A program made the position numbers and the translations under genes. Shown one piece after another: positions 53,657 to 62,992 of a stretch of DNA of 64,000 nucleotides. The DNA comes from Affinundibacterium macrobrachii (GTDB lineage Bacteria > Pseudomonadota > Gammaproteobacteria > Burkholderiales > Burkholderiaceae_D). Every line of letters starts with the position of its first letter. The stretch's first letter is position 1. The stretch lies in NCBI RefSeq assembly GCF_014652415.1, contig NZ_BMYT01000005.1, forward strand, positions 186,001 to 250,000, given 5' to 3'. Below the pieces are notes generated by a model. It saw only the letters and a list, made by a program, of their open reading frames with translations. It was not told the DNA's origin and did no database searches.

Positions 53657-54264
53657 CACATAGTTCCCAATTGTTGGTTTTCTATTAAGGTCAGTAAATT
53701 GCTCAAATTGGCGCGTTCATTTTTATCGGTGTGGCGAAGATCGTCGATATCATGCACCAATAGATGAACGCCTTCATTCTTGTGGATAAAACTCAAAGTC
53801 TCAAGCGCTTCACCGCGTTTGCCTTGATGTTCTGAGACTTCGTAGTCGACCCCTAAGTTCAATAGGTAAATCGCAACATCTTTGCTGTTGTCAGTGTAAA
53901 GCTGTAAATAAATATCGGAGTGTTCGCCCGCAGTGCCGTTTAAAACTGCGCCAATGATATACGGATTGAATGCGTTCAGTTCTTGCATTAGAGCTGCGGC
54001 TAATTGTCGCAAGTGTAACAATCGTGCAGGCTGGCTATCGGCGAAGAAGATTGCTTGATACTCACGCACTTGTTGTTCAATTTGCGCATTGTCCGGCAAA
54101 ATGTTGCCGTTTAGCTTTTGATTGCCAAGCAATTGTTTGACCGCGCGCCGCTTGGCTGCGCCGTATTCGGCACCTTCTTCGGCGATGAATTTTGCCGCAA
54201 GCGAGGCAATTTCTTCGCGTATTTGGGTGACTGAGTCGCCATCATTAAAAATAAAATTCGTCAT
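53656..54264 (-). CDS. Nucleotidyltransferase-like protein of unknown function
   Basis: 202-residue cytosolic protein. The segment GAVLNGTAGEHSDIYLQLYTDNSKDVAIYLLNLGVDYE resembles the G-S/T-x-x-x-G-T-x-x-x-S-D-[ID]-x core of the MNT/Pol-beta nucleotidyltransferase fold. But the second acidic residue of the D-x-[DE] pair is Tyr (SDIYL), so catalysis is doubtful. The N-terminal half is helical and charged. Neighbouring families in other Burkholderiales carry a like gene at this place, but I know no function. First gene of the minus-strand run, divergent from mpl; six codons upstream are open but the ATG at 54264 seems better. Confidence 0.6.
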   Translation of the reverse strand: MTNFIFNDGDSVTQIREEIASLAAKFIAEEGAEYGAAKRRAVKQLLGNQKLNGNILPDNAQIEQQVREYQAIFFADSQPARLLHLRQLAAALMQELNAFNPYIIGAVLNGTAGEHSDIYLQLYTDNSKDVAIYLLNLGVDYEVSEHQGKRGEALETLSFIHKNEGVHLLVHDIDDLRHTDKNERANLSNLLTLIENQQLGTM

Positions 54265-54417
54265 TTGCGCATCATATCGCATTCGGTTTAGTCCTGCCTG
54301 CGAGCTTGCTCAGGTAGAATTGCGGCAATTGAAAAAAATTGGTCAAATTGAATCGGATGAGCAGGATTGAACTTGCCACCTTCATGATCAGGCATCTTGG
54401 AAAGTTGGCGTTTTTTT

Positions 54418-55845
54418 ATGCATATTCATATTTTAGGTATTTGCGGTACCTTCATGGGCGGGCTGGCAGTATTGGCTAAACAAGCTGGTCATCGTGTGAC
54501 TGGCTGTGATGCGAATGTGTATCCACCCATGAGTACACAATTAGCCTCGCAAGGAATTGAACTGATCGAAGGTTTTGACCCAGCACAGCTGGATCTGCAA
54601 CCAGATTTGTTCGTGATTGGTAACGTGGTGTCGCGCGGTAATCCTTTAATGGAAGCGATTTTGAATCGAGGATTGCCATATGTTTCAGGACCACAGTGGA
54701 TAGGTGAGCAGCTATTACGCGATAAATGGGTGTTGGCAGTCGCGGGTACTCATGGTAAGACCACAACCGCATCCATGTTGGCATGGATTTTGGAGTATGC
54801 CGGCTACGCACCAGGATTTTTGATTGGTGGCGTGCCGTTGAATTTTGGTATTTCTGCGCGCTTATCTGGCGACACCGTAGAAGGTCAAGGTAAAACCTCC
54901 GACTTTTTTGTAATTGAAGCAGACGAATATGACACTGCGTTTTTTGATAAGCGTAGTAAGTTTGTGCACTATCACGCGAAGACAGCGATTCTAAATAATC
55001 TAGAATTCGATCATGCGGATATTTTTCCTGATCTTGCCGCGATCGAAACCCAGTTTCATCATTTGGTGCGCACAGTGCCAGGTATTGGTCGTTTGATCGT
55101 GAATGCAAAAGAGCCAGCTTTAGCACGCGTAATACATCGTGGTTGCTGGAGTGAAAAGGAATTTTTCAGTGATAGTGCTTCGGATGCTGAAGTCGATTGG
55201 TCTTTGCAATTGGGTGAATCAGAAGATTTTGAAGTGTATTTCAAAGCACAGTTGCAGGGTGTAGTTCGCTGGAACTTAAATGGCGCCCATAATCGTTTAA
55301 ATGCTTTAGCTGCGATCGCAGCTGCACGTCATGTCGGGGTTGAACCGGTGACCGCGATTGCTGCGCTATCTGAATTTATCAATGTGAAGCGCCGCATGGA
55401 AGTGCGTGGTGTGGTCGCCGACATTCAAGTGATTGATGATTTTGCCCATCATCCCACCGCCATCGCCACAACAGTGCAAGGATTGCGCCGCAAAGTGGGT
55501 TCAGGACGCATTTTGGCTGTGTTGGAACCGCGTTCAAATACGATGAAGATGGGGGCAATTAAGCAAGCCTTGCCAACTAGTTTAGAAGCTACGGACTTGG
55601 TATATGTCTATGGTGCACAGAATGGAAAAGATGCGATTCATTGGAATTTGAGTGATACTTTTTCTCCATTGGGTAGCAAGGCAAAAGCACATCATCAACT
55701 AGATGAATTAGTGCGCGATATTGTTAACGAGGCGCGATCCGGAGACGCAATTTTGGTGATGAGTAATGGCGGTTTCGGTGGTGTGCATCAACTATTGTTA
55801 GATGCGTTGGCTTTGAAATTTCAGACCGCATCTTCTGCGCAATGA
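54418..55845 (+). CDS. mpl: UDP-N-acetylmuramate:L-alanyl-gamma-D-glutamyl-meso-diaminopimelate ligase
   Basis: 475 residues, a Mur ligase. It re-uses the tripeptide released in cell-wall recycling by joining it to UDP-MurNAc with ATP. HILGICGTFMGGLAVLAKQAGHRVTG (N-terminal UDP domain), GTHGKTTTASMLAWILEYAG (ATP loop), EADEYDTAFFDKRSKFVHY (catalytic) and DDFAHHPTAIATTV near 345-358 (Mur C-terminal) are diagnostic. The TTG at 54397 is open, but ATG at 54418 gives MHIHILGICG as in the family. Starts a plus-strand run that ends with corA. Confidence 0.94.
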   Translation: MHIHILGICGTFMGGLAVLAKQAGHRVTGCDANVYPPMSTQLASQGIELIEGFDPAQLDLQPDLFVIGNVVSRGNPLMEAILNRGLPYVSGPQWIGEQLLRDKWVLAVAGTHGKTTTASMLAWILEYAGYAPGFLIGGVPLNFGISARLSGDTVEGQGKTSDFFVIEADEYDTAFFDKRSKFVHYHAKTAILNNLEFDHADIFPDLAAIETQFHHLVRTVPGIGRLIVNAKEPALARVIHRGCWSEKEFFSDSASDAEVDWSLQLGESEDFEVYFKAQLQGVVRWNLNGAHNRLNALAAIAAARHVGVEPVTAIAALSEFINVKRRMEVRGVVADIQVIDDFAHHPTAIATTVQGLRRKVGSGRILAVLEPRSNTMKMGAIKQALPTSLEATDLVYVYGAQNGKDAIHWNLSDTFSPLGSKAKAHHQLDELVRDIVNEARSGDAILVMSNGGFGGVHQLLLDALALKFQTASSAQ

Positions 55846-55866
55846 ATTAGCTAGATCGTAACGACA

Positions 55867-56436
55867 ATGATTTTGTACTTGCACGGATTTCGTTCCTCGC
55901 CGAGCTCATTTAAAGCGCGCTTATTGGCACAACACTATGCCAGCATTGGGCGTGCGGATGACTTTGTTTGCCCACAGTTGCCTGCTTCGCCTGCTGCGGC
56001 GATCGCCTTGGCACAAGAATTAATCAATCAGCGTCGCGATGATCGCTTGGTTTTAATTGGTTCATCCTTAGGTGGCTATTATGCGACCTACTTGGCGGAG
56101 CAAAATGATTGCAAAGCTGTGTTGGTTAATCCTGCTGTGAAGCCACCGCGTGATTTAGAAAAATACGTCGGTGTCACCTCCGCTTTTCATAGTGATGAGC
56201 CGTTTGAGTTTAAGCACGCTTACATCGATGAGTTGAAGCGATTTGCGATTGATACGATTACGCGACCTGAACGTTATTTTTTGATCGCCGCAACCGGAGA
56301 TGAAGTTTTAGACTGGCGCGACATGGTTGATCATTATCCACAGGCAAAACAATTGATTATTCAAGGTAGTGACCACGGTGTGAGTGAGTTTGCTGAGTAT
56401 ATTGAGACCGTGATGGCGTTCTGTGATGCGGAATAG
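55867..56436 (+). CDS. YqiA/YcfP family alpha/beta-fold esterase
   Basis: 189 residues. Short alpha/beta-hydrolase of the YqiA type: LYLHGFRSSPSSFKA with the oxyanion His-Gly, nucleophile Ser in GSSLGGYYATYLAE (near 79), Asp in GDEVLDW and catalytic His in GSDHGVSEF. Hydrolyses esters in vitro in homologues; the natural substrate is unknown. It lies 21 bp after mpl, and the next gene starts near its end, so all are likely one transcript. Confidence 0.85.
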   Translation: MILYLHGFRSSPSSFKARLLAQHYASIGRADDFVCPQLPASPAAAIALAQELINQRRDDRLVLIGSSLGGYYATYLAEQNDCKAVLVNPAVKPPRDLEKYVGVTSAFHSDEPFEFKHAYIDELKRFAIDTITRPERYFLIAATGDEVLDWRDMVDHYPQAKQLIIQGSDHGVSEFAEYIETVMAFCDAE

Positions 56437-56470
56437 TTCTTTATCCGTTCTGTCGTCAGGGCAAAAACAA

Positions 56471-57064
56471 ATGCATCGACCTAGAGTCGCTCAATGGCAT
56501 ACGCATACTAATGGTGTGCAAGCGACGCCGATGATGGCGGATTGGTTAAGCAATCGCGATTCATTAACTGAGCGTTTAATTGCGCATAGTCAGCAATTTC
56601 GAGTGCAGCGTTTGTACCAAGGTCGCGCGATGTGTTTGCCGGATGAGTTTGCAGAAATTGACTTGGCGAAACCGCAGCAAGTAGTGGAGCGAGAAGTTTT
56701 ATTGCGATGTGATGATATTGCGGTTGTATACGCACATACCATCGTGCCGCTCACAGCAAATGCGCAAGAGTGGCCTTTATTTGCATCATTAGGAAACCGT
56801 TCTTTGGGCACGACTTTGTTCAACGATCCTATGGTGCAACGTGGTCAATTGCAATATGCACGATTGAGTTGGACGCATCCACTCATGCGGCGTATTCAGC
56901 ATTGTGAGTTTATTCAGCAGGGTGATCTGTTGGGATTGACGCACTTGTGGGCGCGACGTTCCGTATTTACGCGCCACGGCGCAAAGTTATTGGTGACAGA
57001 AGTATTTTTGCCGACGCTACAACATTTGCGCTTGGTTGCGCATTCGAATTTGTCGTCGCAGTAA
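56471..57064 (+). CDS. ubiC: Chorismate lyase
   Basis: 197 residues. Converts chorismate to 4-hydroxybenzoate and pyruvate, the first step toward ubiquinone. Segments WLSNRDSLTERLIAHS, VVEREVLLRCDDIAVVYAHTIVPL and SLGTTLFNDP(MVQRGQLQYARL) match UbiC, with the Arg of EREVLLR and Glu of the C-terminal VTEVFLP in the active site. Earlier in-frame starts (GTG 56423, ATG 56426) overlap yqiA; the ATG at 56471 has CAGGG ten bases upstream and gives the usual length. No ubiA adjoins it. Confidence 0.88.
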   Translation: MHRPRVAQWHTHTNGVQATPMMADWLSNRDSLTERLIAHSQQFRVQRLYQGRAMCLPDEFAEIDLAKPQQVVEREVLLRCDDIAVVYAHTIVPLTANAQEWPLFASLGNRSLGTTLFNDPMVQRGQLQYARLSWTHPLMRRIQHCEFIQQGDLLGLTHLWARRSVFTRHGAKLLVTEVFLPTLQHLRLVAHSNLSSQ

Positions 57065-57098
57065 TGTAAAGATGTAAGTATTTTAGAAGACAGACAGC

Positions 57099-59201
57099 AT
57101 GAATTTATTTTTTGAAGAATCCGGTGATTTCAAGGCAGGTAGCGTGTTGTCGCAAGCGGGTGAGGCATATCAGGTAGAGCTAGCCAGTGGCAAACGAACC
57201 AAGGTGAAAGCCAAAGACGTTTTATTGCAATTTACTGCGCCAACTCCACAAGAATTGTTGGAACAAGCGAAGCAACAAAGTACTGAAATCGATCTTGAAT
57301 TTTTATGGGAAGTTGCGGGTCAAGAAGAGTTTGGTTTTGCCGAATTGGGAGCGGAGTATTTTGGGCATGCACCACAAGCGGTAGAGGCAGCTGGTTTGAT
57401 TTTGGCCTTACATGGTGCGCCGTTTTATTTTTATAAAAAGGGACGCGGCCGCTATAAGGCTGCACCAGAGACGGCACTTAAAGCAGCATTAGCAGGCATA
57501 GAAAAGAAGAAGCAGCAAGCGGTTATTCAAGCTGCTTATGTTGAAGAATTGAAGCAATTGCGTTTGCCTGAACAATTTAAGAGTTTGGGTTTGCAATTAT
57601 TGTTTAAACCTGACAAAAACAGCATTGAATATAAAGCATTGGTTGAAGCTTGTTCTGCGATGCAAATGAATCCAGCGCGCTTGATGTTGGCAAGTGGCGG
57701 ATTAAAAAGCGCGAAAGACTTTCACTTGTCTAAATTTTTGCTGGAGCATTTCCCGAAAGGATCTGGTTTTCCGCAAATCGCCTTGCCAAGTTTGCCGCAA
57801 GATTTACCTGTCGCCGATGTGCGAGCATTTTCTATCGATGATGTGACGACAACCGAAATCGATGATGCTCTATCGATCACGCATATTGATGATCACACCG
57901 TTAAAGTTGGTATTCATATTGCTGCACCGGCTTTAGGTATACAACGTAATGATGCCGTGGATCTGATGGCTCGCGCTCGTATGTCGACAGTCTATATGCC
58001 TGGCGACAAAATTACGATGATGCCTGATTCTCTGGTGGATATTTACACTTTGGGTGAGGGGCAAACACGTCCAGCGGTGTCTCTATATGTCACGGTGAAT
58101 ATGAGTGATTGGAGCATCCTCAGCACCGAAACCAAGGTCGAAGCGGTACCTATCGCAGCAAATCTTCGCCATAACGAGCTTGATGCATTAGTCACAGAAG
58201 AAAATCTTGCGAACGACGCAGGCGATTATCCGCATAAGGCTGATATCGCCTTGTTGTGGAAATGGGTACAAGTATTAGAAGCAGGGCGTATGGCCAAGCG
58301 TGAAAGCTTTGGCTTAAAGCCAGAACAAACCAATCGCGTCGATTTTAATTTTTATGTTGAAGATGACGTGGTTAGTATCGTGCGGCGTAAGCGTGGTGCG
58401 CCTTTAGATAAAATCGTTGCAGAGTTGATGATTTTGGCGAACAGCACTTGGGGTAAGTTGTTAGCCGATCATGGTATTCCTGGCATCTATCGCGCTCAAG
58501 GTGGTGGCTCTGGCGGTTGGGCAGCCAAGATGCAGGTTCGAATGGTGACACATGCCGCGCCCCATCAAGGATTAGGGGTGGACCAGTATGCTTGGAGCAC
58601 TTCACCTTTGCGTCGGTATACCGATTTGGTCAATCAATGGCAGATCATTGCTTGTGTGCAGCATGGTGTGACTGCAGCGCTGGTAGCTCCTTTCAAACCA
58701 AAAGATGCAGATTTGTTTGCGATCGTGTCGGGGTTTGATGCGGCTTACGCGGCCTACGGTGATTTCCAAACCAATATGGAACGCTATTGGTGTTTGCGTT
58801 GGTTAGGCCAAGAAAAACGTCAGCAAGTCGATGCTGTTGTATTAAAAGATGAAGTCTTGCGTTTGTTGGAAATCCCGCTGATCATTCGTCTGCCCGGTAT
58901 GCCACAAATGGCGCGTGGCGCGCAGGTTCGACTCGAAGTGATTCGTTGGGATGAGTTGGACTTGAGTATCGAAGTGCGTTTGCTAGAAATGTTGGCGACA
59001 TCGACCGATGAAGATTTAGAAGAGGCACCAGAAGACGAAGTTGTGGATCAAGTTGCGCCAGAGACTGAATTAATTGAGTCGGATGTAGCACATTCGCTGA
59101 CGACAGAAGTCGATGGTGATCAAGATTTGGCGCTGCAAGAATCAAATTCGGTTGTCGATTTGGCTGAAGGTCTTGATCCAAAATCAGATGGCGCGATGTA
59201 G
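57099..59201 (+). CDS. RNB-domain exoribonuclease (RNase II type)
   Basis: 700 residues. 3'-5' processive exoribonuclease with a catalytic RNB domain (about 245-560). The metal motif reads SIDDVTTTEIDDAL; aligned with E. coli RNase II (D201, D207, D209, D210) it has D, E, D, D, i.e. Glu in place of the second Asp, as in plastid/cyanobacterial-type RNB enzymes that I recall. GGSGGWAAKMQVRMVTHAAPHQGLGVDQYAWSTSPLRRYTDL is the RNB signature. The N-terminal about 240 residues lack a clear cold-shock domain. The C-terminal 70 residues are very acidic (EDLEEAPEDEVVDQVAPETE). Follows ubiC by 34 bp. Confidence 0.85.
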   Translation: MNLFFEESGDFKAGSVLSQAGEAYQVELASGKRTKVKAKDVLLQFTAPTPQELLEQAKQQSTEIDLEFLWEVAGQEEFGFAELGAEYFGHAPQAVEAAGLILALHGAPFYFYKKGRGRYKAAPETALKAALAGIEKKKQQAVIQAAYVEELKQLRLPEQFKSLGLQLLFKPDKNSIEYKALVEACSAMQMNPARLMLASGGLKSAKDFHLSKFLLEHFPKGSGFPQIALPSLPQDLPVADVRAFSIDDVTTTEIDDALSITHIDDHTVKVGIHIAAPALGIQRNDAVDLMARARMSTVYMPGDKITMMPDSLVDIYTLGEGQTRPAVSLYVTVNMSDWSILSTETKVEAVPIAANLRHNELDALVTEENLANDAGDYPHKADIALLWKWVQVLEAGRMAKRESFGLKPEQTNRVDFNFYVEDDVVSIVRRKRGAPLDKIVAELMILANSTWGKLLADHGIPGIYRAQGGGSGGWAAKMQVRMVTHAAPHQGLGVDQYAWSTSPLRRYTDLVNQWQIIACVQHGVTAALVAPFKPKDADLFAIVSGFDAAYAAYGDFQTNMERYWCLRWLGQEKRQQVDAVVLKDEVLRLLEIPLIIRLPGMPQMARGAQVRLEVIRWDELDLSIEVRLLEMLATSTDEDLEEAPEDEVVDQVAPETELIESDVAHSLTTEVDGDQDLALQESNSVVDLAEGLDPKSDGAM

Positions 59202-59321
59202 TGCCGAATACAAATCAATCGGCTTAATGCAAGAACTGCAAGTGCTTTGTTTGATCTGCTTGGCGACCGACTTTCGCTGCGCCAATTTTGTGTAAGCTTG
59301 ATGTAGTGTGGAATTTAATTT

Positions 59322-60218
59322 GTGAAAATCATTCTCGATAATTTGATTCTTAGTATGGCAGCGCTCGCTTCAGTGCTAGTGCACGCGGTCGCCTTGATGG
59401 TGCATTTCGTGATGCCGCCGCCTGAGCCAGTGCCAGCACACGATCCAGGTTTGGAAATCATTTTAGTCAATGCAAAACACGCCAAACGCCCGATGCAAGC
59501 GCAAGCATTAGCGCAGGTGAATTTAGATGGTGGCGGTGCGAATGATGAAGGGCGTGCGAAGTCACCATTACCTGATATGCGTCGAACAGAAGATGGTGAT
59601 AGCGTCTTGGTTGCGCAGCGAAAAATTCAAGAACTAGAAGAGCGTCAAAAACAGTTGATCGATCAAGTGCGTAATGAAACGCGTTTTAAATCGCAGCGCG
59701 TACTCGACAAAAAACAATTAGAGGACAATCAACAAGCTGAAAACGGGCGAGACCAGTTAGATAGCAGCAAAATGTTAGCGCGTTCGATTACTGAAGTCTC
59801 ACAAGCGATTGAAGATCAAAACAAACGTCCTCGAAAGACATTTTTATCGCCGAGTACGCAAGCTGTTGGGCATGCAATTTATTACAAAGCACTGCAGAAA
59901 AAAGTCGAAGAGGTGGGAACCATTAATTTCCCTCAGGTGAATGGTAAAAAACTCTACGGCGAAGTGATTATTTATATCCCGATTTTTCAAGATGGCACCA
60001 TCTATGAAAAAGGTGGGGGACCCAAAGTGGAGAAATCATCGGGAAATGCCGCATTAGATGCAGCTGCATTAAAAATTATTAGGAAGGCCGCGCCATTTGG
60101 GCATTTTCCGCCGAATATGCGTTCGAAAGACAAAGATGATATTTGGATTGTGATCACGCGCTTCAAGTTTACGCGTGAACAGCAATTAGAAACCGAGATG
60201 CGCGGAGGTCAGCAATGA
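59322..60218 (+). CDS. TonB-like energy transducer / TonB C-terminal domain protein
   Basis: 298 residues starting at GTG (only a weak GTGGAA site precedes it). One membrane helix near the start (about 9-30, SMAALASVLVHAVALMVHFVMPPP) anchors it in the inner membrane. A charged, Gln/Lys-rich region (about 85-165, coiled-coil-like: RKIQELEERQKQLIDQVRNE) leads to a TonB C-terminal domain (about 195-285: INFPQVNGKKLYGEVIIYIPIFQDG, ending FPPNMRSKDKDDIWIVITRFKF). The short Pro run PPPEPVP replaces the longer Pro-rich region of TonB. No exbB/exbD is adjacent, but it is tied to aroE by an ATGA overlap. Could energise receptors such as those at 17-24 kb; that is only a possibility. Confidence 0.8.
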   Translation: MKIILDNLILSMAALASVLVHAVALMVHFVMPPPEPVPAHDPGLEIILVNAKHAKRPMQAQALAQVNLDGGGANDEGRAKSPLPDMRRTEDGDSVLVAQRKIQELEERQKQLIDQVRNETRFKSQRVLDKKQLEDNQQAENGRDQLDSSKMLARSITEVSQAIEDQNKRPRKTFLSPSTQAVGHAIYYKALQKKVEEVGTINFPQVNGKKLYGEVIIYIPIFQDGTIYEKGGGPKVEKSSGNAALDAAALKIIRKAAPFGHFPPNMRSKDKDDIWIVITRFKFTREQQLETEMRGGQQ

Positions 60219-61069
60219 GTGCGTTCAATAGCTCGGCGCAGTTAGACCGCTATTGCGTGTTTGGTAATCCAATTCATCATAGTAAGTCGCCTATCATTCA
60301 CGCGATGTTTGCTAGTCAGACTGGGCAAGCGTTGAAATATGCTGCAAGGCTAGCGCCGCTTGATGGTTTTACCGCCTCGGTACAGCAATTTATTGCCGAA
60401 GGGGGGAAGGGCGCGAATGTCACTGTACCGTTTAAGTTGGAGGCCTATGCTTTGGCTCATCAATTGAGCGAGCGAGCAGCCATTGCGGGCGCCGTCAACA
60501 CACTGACGTTTTCTGATGGGATGATTGTTGGTGACAACACCGATGGTGTCGGTCTGGTGCGAGATATCACAAAAAACGCAAAGACCGCGATTGTTGGGCG
60601 TCGGCTTTTGTTATTAGGCGCCGGCGGTGCGGCGCGTGGCGCGCTATTGCCACTGTTGGCGCAACAGCCTGCCAGTTTGACGATAGCAAACCGTACCATA
60701 TCGAAAGCGGAAGATTTGGTGCAATTAGCGCATGCCACAAAAACTTATCGTGGTGATATTAAGGCGAAAACATGGCAAGCCTTGAATGGTAGCTTCGATG
60801 TCATTATTAATGCGACTTCGGCGAGCCTACAAAGTGAGGTGCCGCCAATTCCCAATACGGTTTTCTGTGACACCAGTTTGGCATATGACATGATGTATAG
60901 CGATGGGCAAACCAGTTTCAATCGTTACGCTGAACAAGCTGGTGCCCGCACGCGTGATGGTTTGGGGATGTTATTGGAACAAGCGGCGGAAGCTTTTTTT
61001 ATCTGGCGTGGTGTAAGACCGCAAACGGCTCCGTTGTTCGCGCATTTTCGTACTAAAGGGGGCGTTTGA
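60215..61069 (+). CDS. aroE: Shikimate dehydrogenase
   Basis: 284 residues. NADP-dependent reduction of 3-dehydroshikimate. SKSPIIHAMFA (shikimate-binding Ser), NVTVPFKLEAY with the catalytic Lys, GDNTDGVGLVRDI with Asn/Asp and LLLGAGGAARGALLPLL dinucleotide loop are present, plus the NRT motif IANRTISKAEDL for NADP. It overlaps the TonB-like gene by 4 bp (ATGA) and mtgA begins three bases after its stop. Partner of aroQ, which is at 52.6 kb. Confidence 0.95.
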   Translation: MSAFNSSAQLDRYCVFGNPIHHSKSPIIHAMFASQTGQALKYAARLAPLDGFTASVQQFIAEGGKGANVTVPFKLEAYALAHQLSERAAIAGAVNTLTFSDGMIVGDNTDGVGLVRDITKNAKTAIVGRRLLLLGAGGAARGALLPLLAQQPASLTIANRTISKAEDLVQLAHATKTYRGDIKAKTWQALNGSFDVIINATSASLQSEVPPIPNTVFCDTSLAYDMMYSDGQTSFNRYAEQAGARTRDGLGMLLEQAAEAFFIWRGVRPQTAPLFAHFRTKGGV

Positions 61070-61072
61070 AAT

Positions 61073-61771
61073 ATGAAGTTGAAACGCATTTTATTTTGGT
61101 TGATTGTTCTGCCGATTAGTTTGTTCTTGCTTCTACAATTGTATTTTTTGATTCAAATTATTTGGTGGCGTAGCTTTAATCCAGAGTCAACAAGTTTCAT
61201 GCGTCAGCAAGAAGCTATTTTGCAGGAGAAAGATCCTAAGTTTGTTTTGAAACATAAATGGGTCGACTATTCGAAAATTTCCAGGAATTTGAAGCGTGCA
61301 GTGATTGCTTCCGAAGATGATGGTTTCTCAGAACACGATGGCGTAGACTGGGATGCGATGCAAAAAGCCTTTGAAAAAAATAAGAAAAAGGGCAAAGTGG
61401 TTTCTGGTGGATCAACCATTACCCAACAATTAGCGAAAAATTTATTCTTGTCTGGCGAACGCAGTTATTTTCGCAAAGGACAAGAATTAATTATTACCTT
61501 CATGTTGGAAATGTGCATGGATAAAGAGCGCATTTTTGAAATTTATTTGAATTCAGTAGAGTGGGGGATTGGCGTGTTTGGTGCGGAAGCGGCGGCTCGC
61601 CATTATTACGGCATCAGTGCAGCATCCTTATCACCAGCGCAAGCAGCCCGTCTTGCAGTGATGCTGCCAAAGCCGCGATACTACGATAAAAATACTGGGT
61701 CGGCGTATTTGCAAAAACGCAGTGAAATTATTTTACGTCGCATGAACTCGTCAGAGTTACCAGCGCGATAA
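61073..61771 (+). CDS. mtgA: Monofunctional peptidoglycan transglycosylase
   Basis: 232 residues. Polymerises lipid II into glycan strands. One N-terminal membrane helix (about 5-27) then a GT51 domain: catalytic Glu in [20 protein letters not shown] near 80, [33 protein letters not shown] with the second Glu, and [23 protein letters not shown]. No transpeptidase domain, as expected for MtgA. Its start follows the aroE stop by three bases. Confidence 0.95.
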   Translation: MKLKRILFWLIVLPISLFLLLQLYFLIQIIWWRSFNPESTSFMRQQEAILQEKDPKFVLKHKWVDYSKISRNLKRAVIASEDDGFSEHDGVDWDAMQKAFEKNKKKGKVVSGGSTITQQLAKNLFLSGERSYFRKGQELIITFMLEMCMDKERIFEIYLNSVEWGIGVFGAEAAARHYYGISAASLSPAQAARLAVMLPKPRYYDKNTGSAYLQKRSEIILRRMNSSELPAR

Positions 61772-61781
61772 AGGAGTTGGC

Positions 61782-62756
61782 ATGATCAATGTATTTGTTT
61801 TACACAATGGACGCCTGAGTCAAATACACATCGAGAGTCGAGAGGATCTAGAAAATACCTTGCCAGTGTGGGTAGATTTAACTGATCCAAACGAGGAAGA
61901 GCGTGAATGGGTGAAAGGCATTTACGGTGTGACTTTGCCAGGTGAAGACGAGGTCAAAGACATCGAAGCTTCGGCTCGTTACTACGAGGCGGACAATGGC
62001 GACTTGCATCTACGCACTGACTTCTTGATTGATGATGACGATGATGATGAGCCTGCACGTACGGTCACCGTCGCTTTCATTTTGGCACGTGAAATTTTGT
62101 TCTCTGTGCACACCGTCGATTTGCCGGTATTTCGCCTAGTTAGAATGCGCGCACGTTCGCGTCCAGGCTCAATTGCCGATTACAAAGACGTGTTAATGGA
62201 TTTGTATGCGACCGATGCGGAATATTCTGCGGATGCATTAGAAGGTATTTATCAAAATTTGGAAGACGTTAGTCGAGCCGTACTGCAAAAGGATTTTTCA
62301 GATCAAGATGCAGCCGTTGCTTTGAACGCGATCGCGCAAGAGGAAGATTTGAACGGCAGGATACGCCGCAATATGATGGATACACGGCGTGCGGTCAGTT
62401 TCTTAATGCGCGGACGTTTGCTCAATGCGGAGCAGTTTGAAGAGGCAAGACAGATTCTGCGCGATATTGAATCGCTTGATGGTCATACCTCGTTTTTGTT
62501 CGATAAGATTAACTTCTTGATGGATGCCACCGTCGGTTTTATTAATATTAATCAGAATAAGATTATTAAGATTTTCTCCGTCGCATCGGTAGCTTTCTTG
62601 CCGCCAACTTTGATCGCGAGTATTTATGGGATGAACTTCAAGGTTTGGTTCCCTGAATTGGATTGGACATTTGGTTATCCGTTTGCGCTTAGTTTGATGC
62701 TGGTTTCCGCGATCACACCGTTTTGGTATTTCAAGCGTCGAGGATGGCTAAAATAA
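61782..62756 (+). CDS. corA: CorA-type magnesium/cobalt transporter
   Basis: 324 residues. Homopentameric Mg2+/Co2+ channel of the inner membrane. The cytosolic N-terminal alpha/beta domain carries an acidic DDDDDDE run near residues 84-90, and the C-terminal has two helices with the GMN selectivity motif near 282 (IYGMNFKVWFPEL) and a basic C-terminus (WYFKRRGWLK). AAGGAG precedes the ATG. Last gene of the run that starts with mpl, 10 bp after mtgA. Confidence 0.93.
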   Translation: MINVFVLHNGRLSQIHIESREDLENTLPVWVDLTDPNEEEREWVKGIYGVTLPGEDEVKDIEASARYYEADNGDLHLRTDFLIDDDDDDEPARTVTVAFILAREILFSVHTVDLPVFRLVRMRARSRPGSIADYKDVLMDLYATDAEYSADALEGIYQNLEDVSRAVLQKDFSDQDAAVALNAIAQEEDLNGRIRRNMMDTRRAVSFLMRGRLLNAEQFEEARQILRDIESLDGHTSFLFDKINFLMDATVGFININQNKIIKIFSVASVAFLPPTLIASIYGMNFKVWFPELDWTFGYPFALSLMLVSAITPFWYFKRRGWLK

Positions 62757-62992
62757 GATAATCAAATAAGAGCACCAATTCGTTTGTTGCCATAAATTCG
62801 TTAAGAATTGTAAACGCCTGATTTTTGATTGCGAATTTCCTTTCAGGAATATTCTTGCTATTGTAAAATCAACCAGATAAGTTTTCCGTCGGGTGAAAGC
62901 AAATTAGCTAGCTGCAGACTGATGTACTTCACTAAGTTGTCACTGGTGAAGCTTAGAGTGGAATGGTAGGGATTTACGATGGCGGCAATCGC
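62757..62992. other. Intergenic region before type I secretion gene
   Basis: About 235 bp with no supportable gene, clear promoter or T-run hairpin. A short dyad (TTCCTTTCAGGAA, near 62839) is visible but is too small to call a terminator. Confidence 0.4.

Noticed and set aside
54476-55126. Long open frame of 216 codons on the minus strand
   Set aside because: It lies wholly inside mpl, which has all Mur ligase motifs. The product is Ser/Gln/His/Arg-rich with no domain, typical of an antisense shadow.
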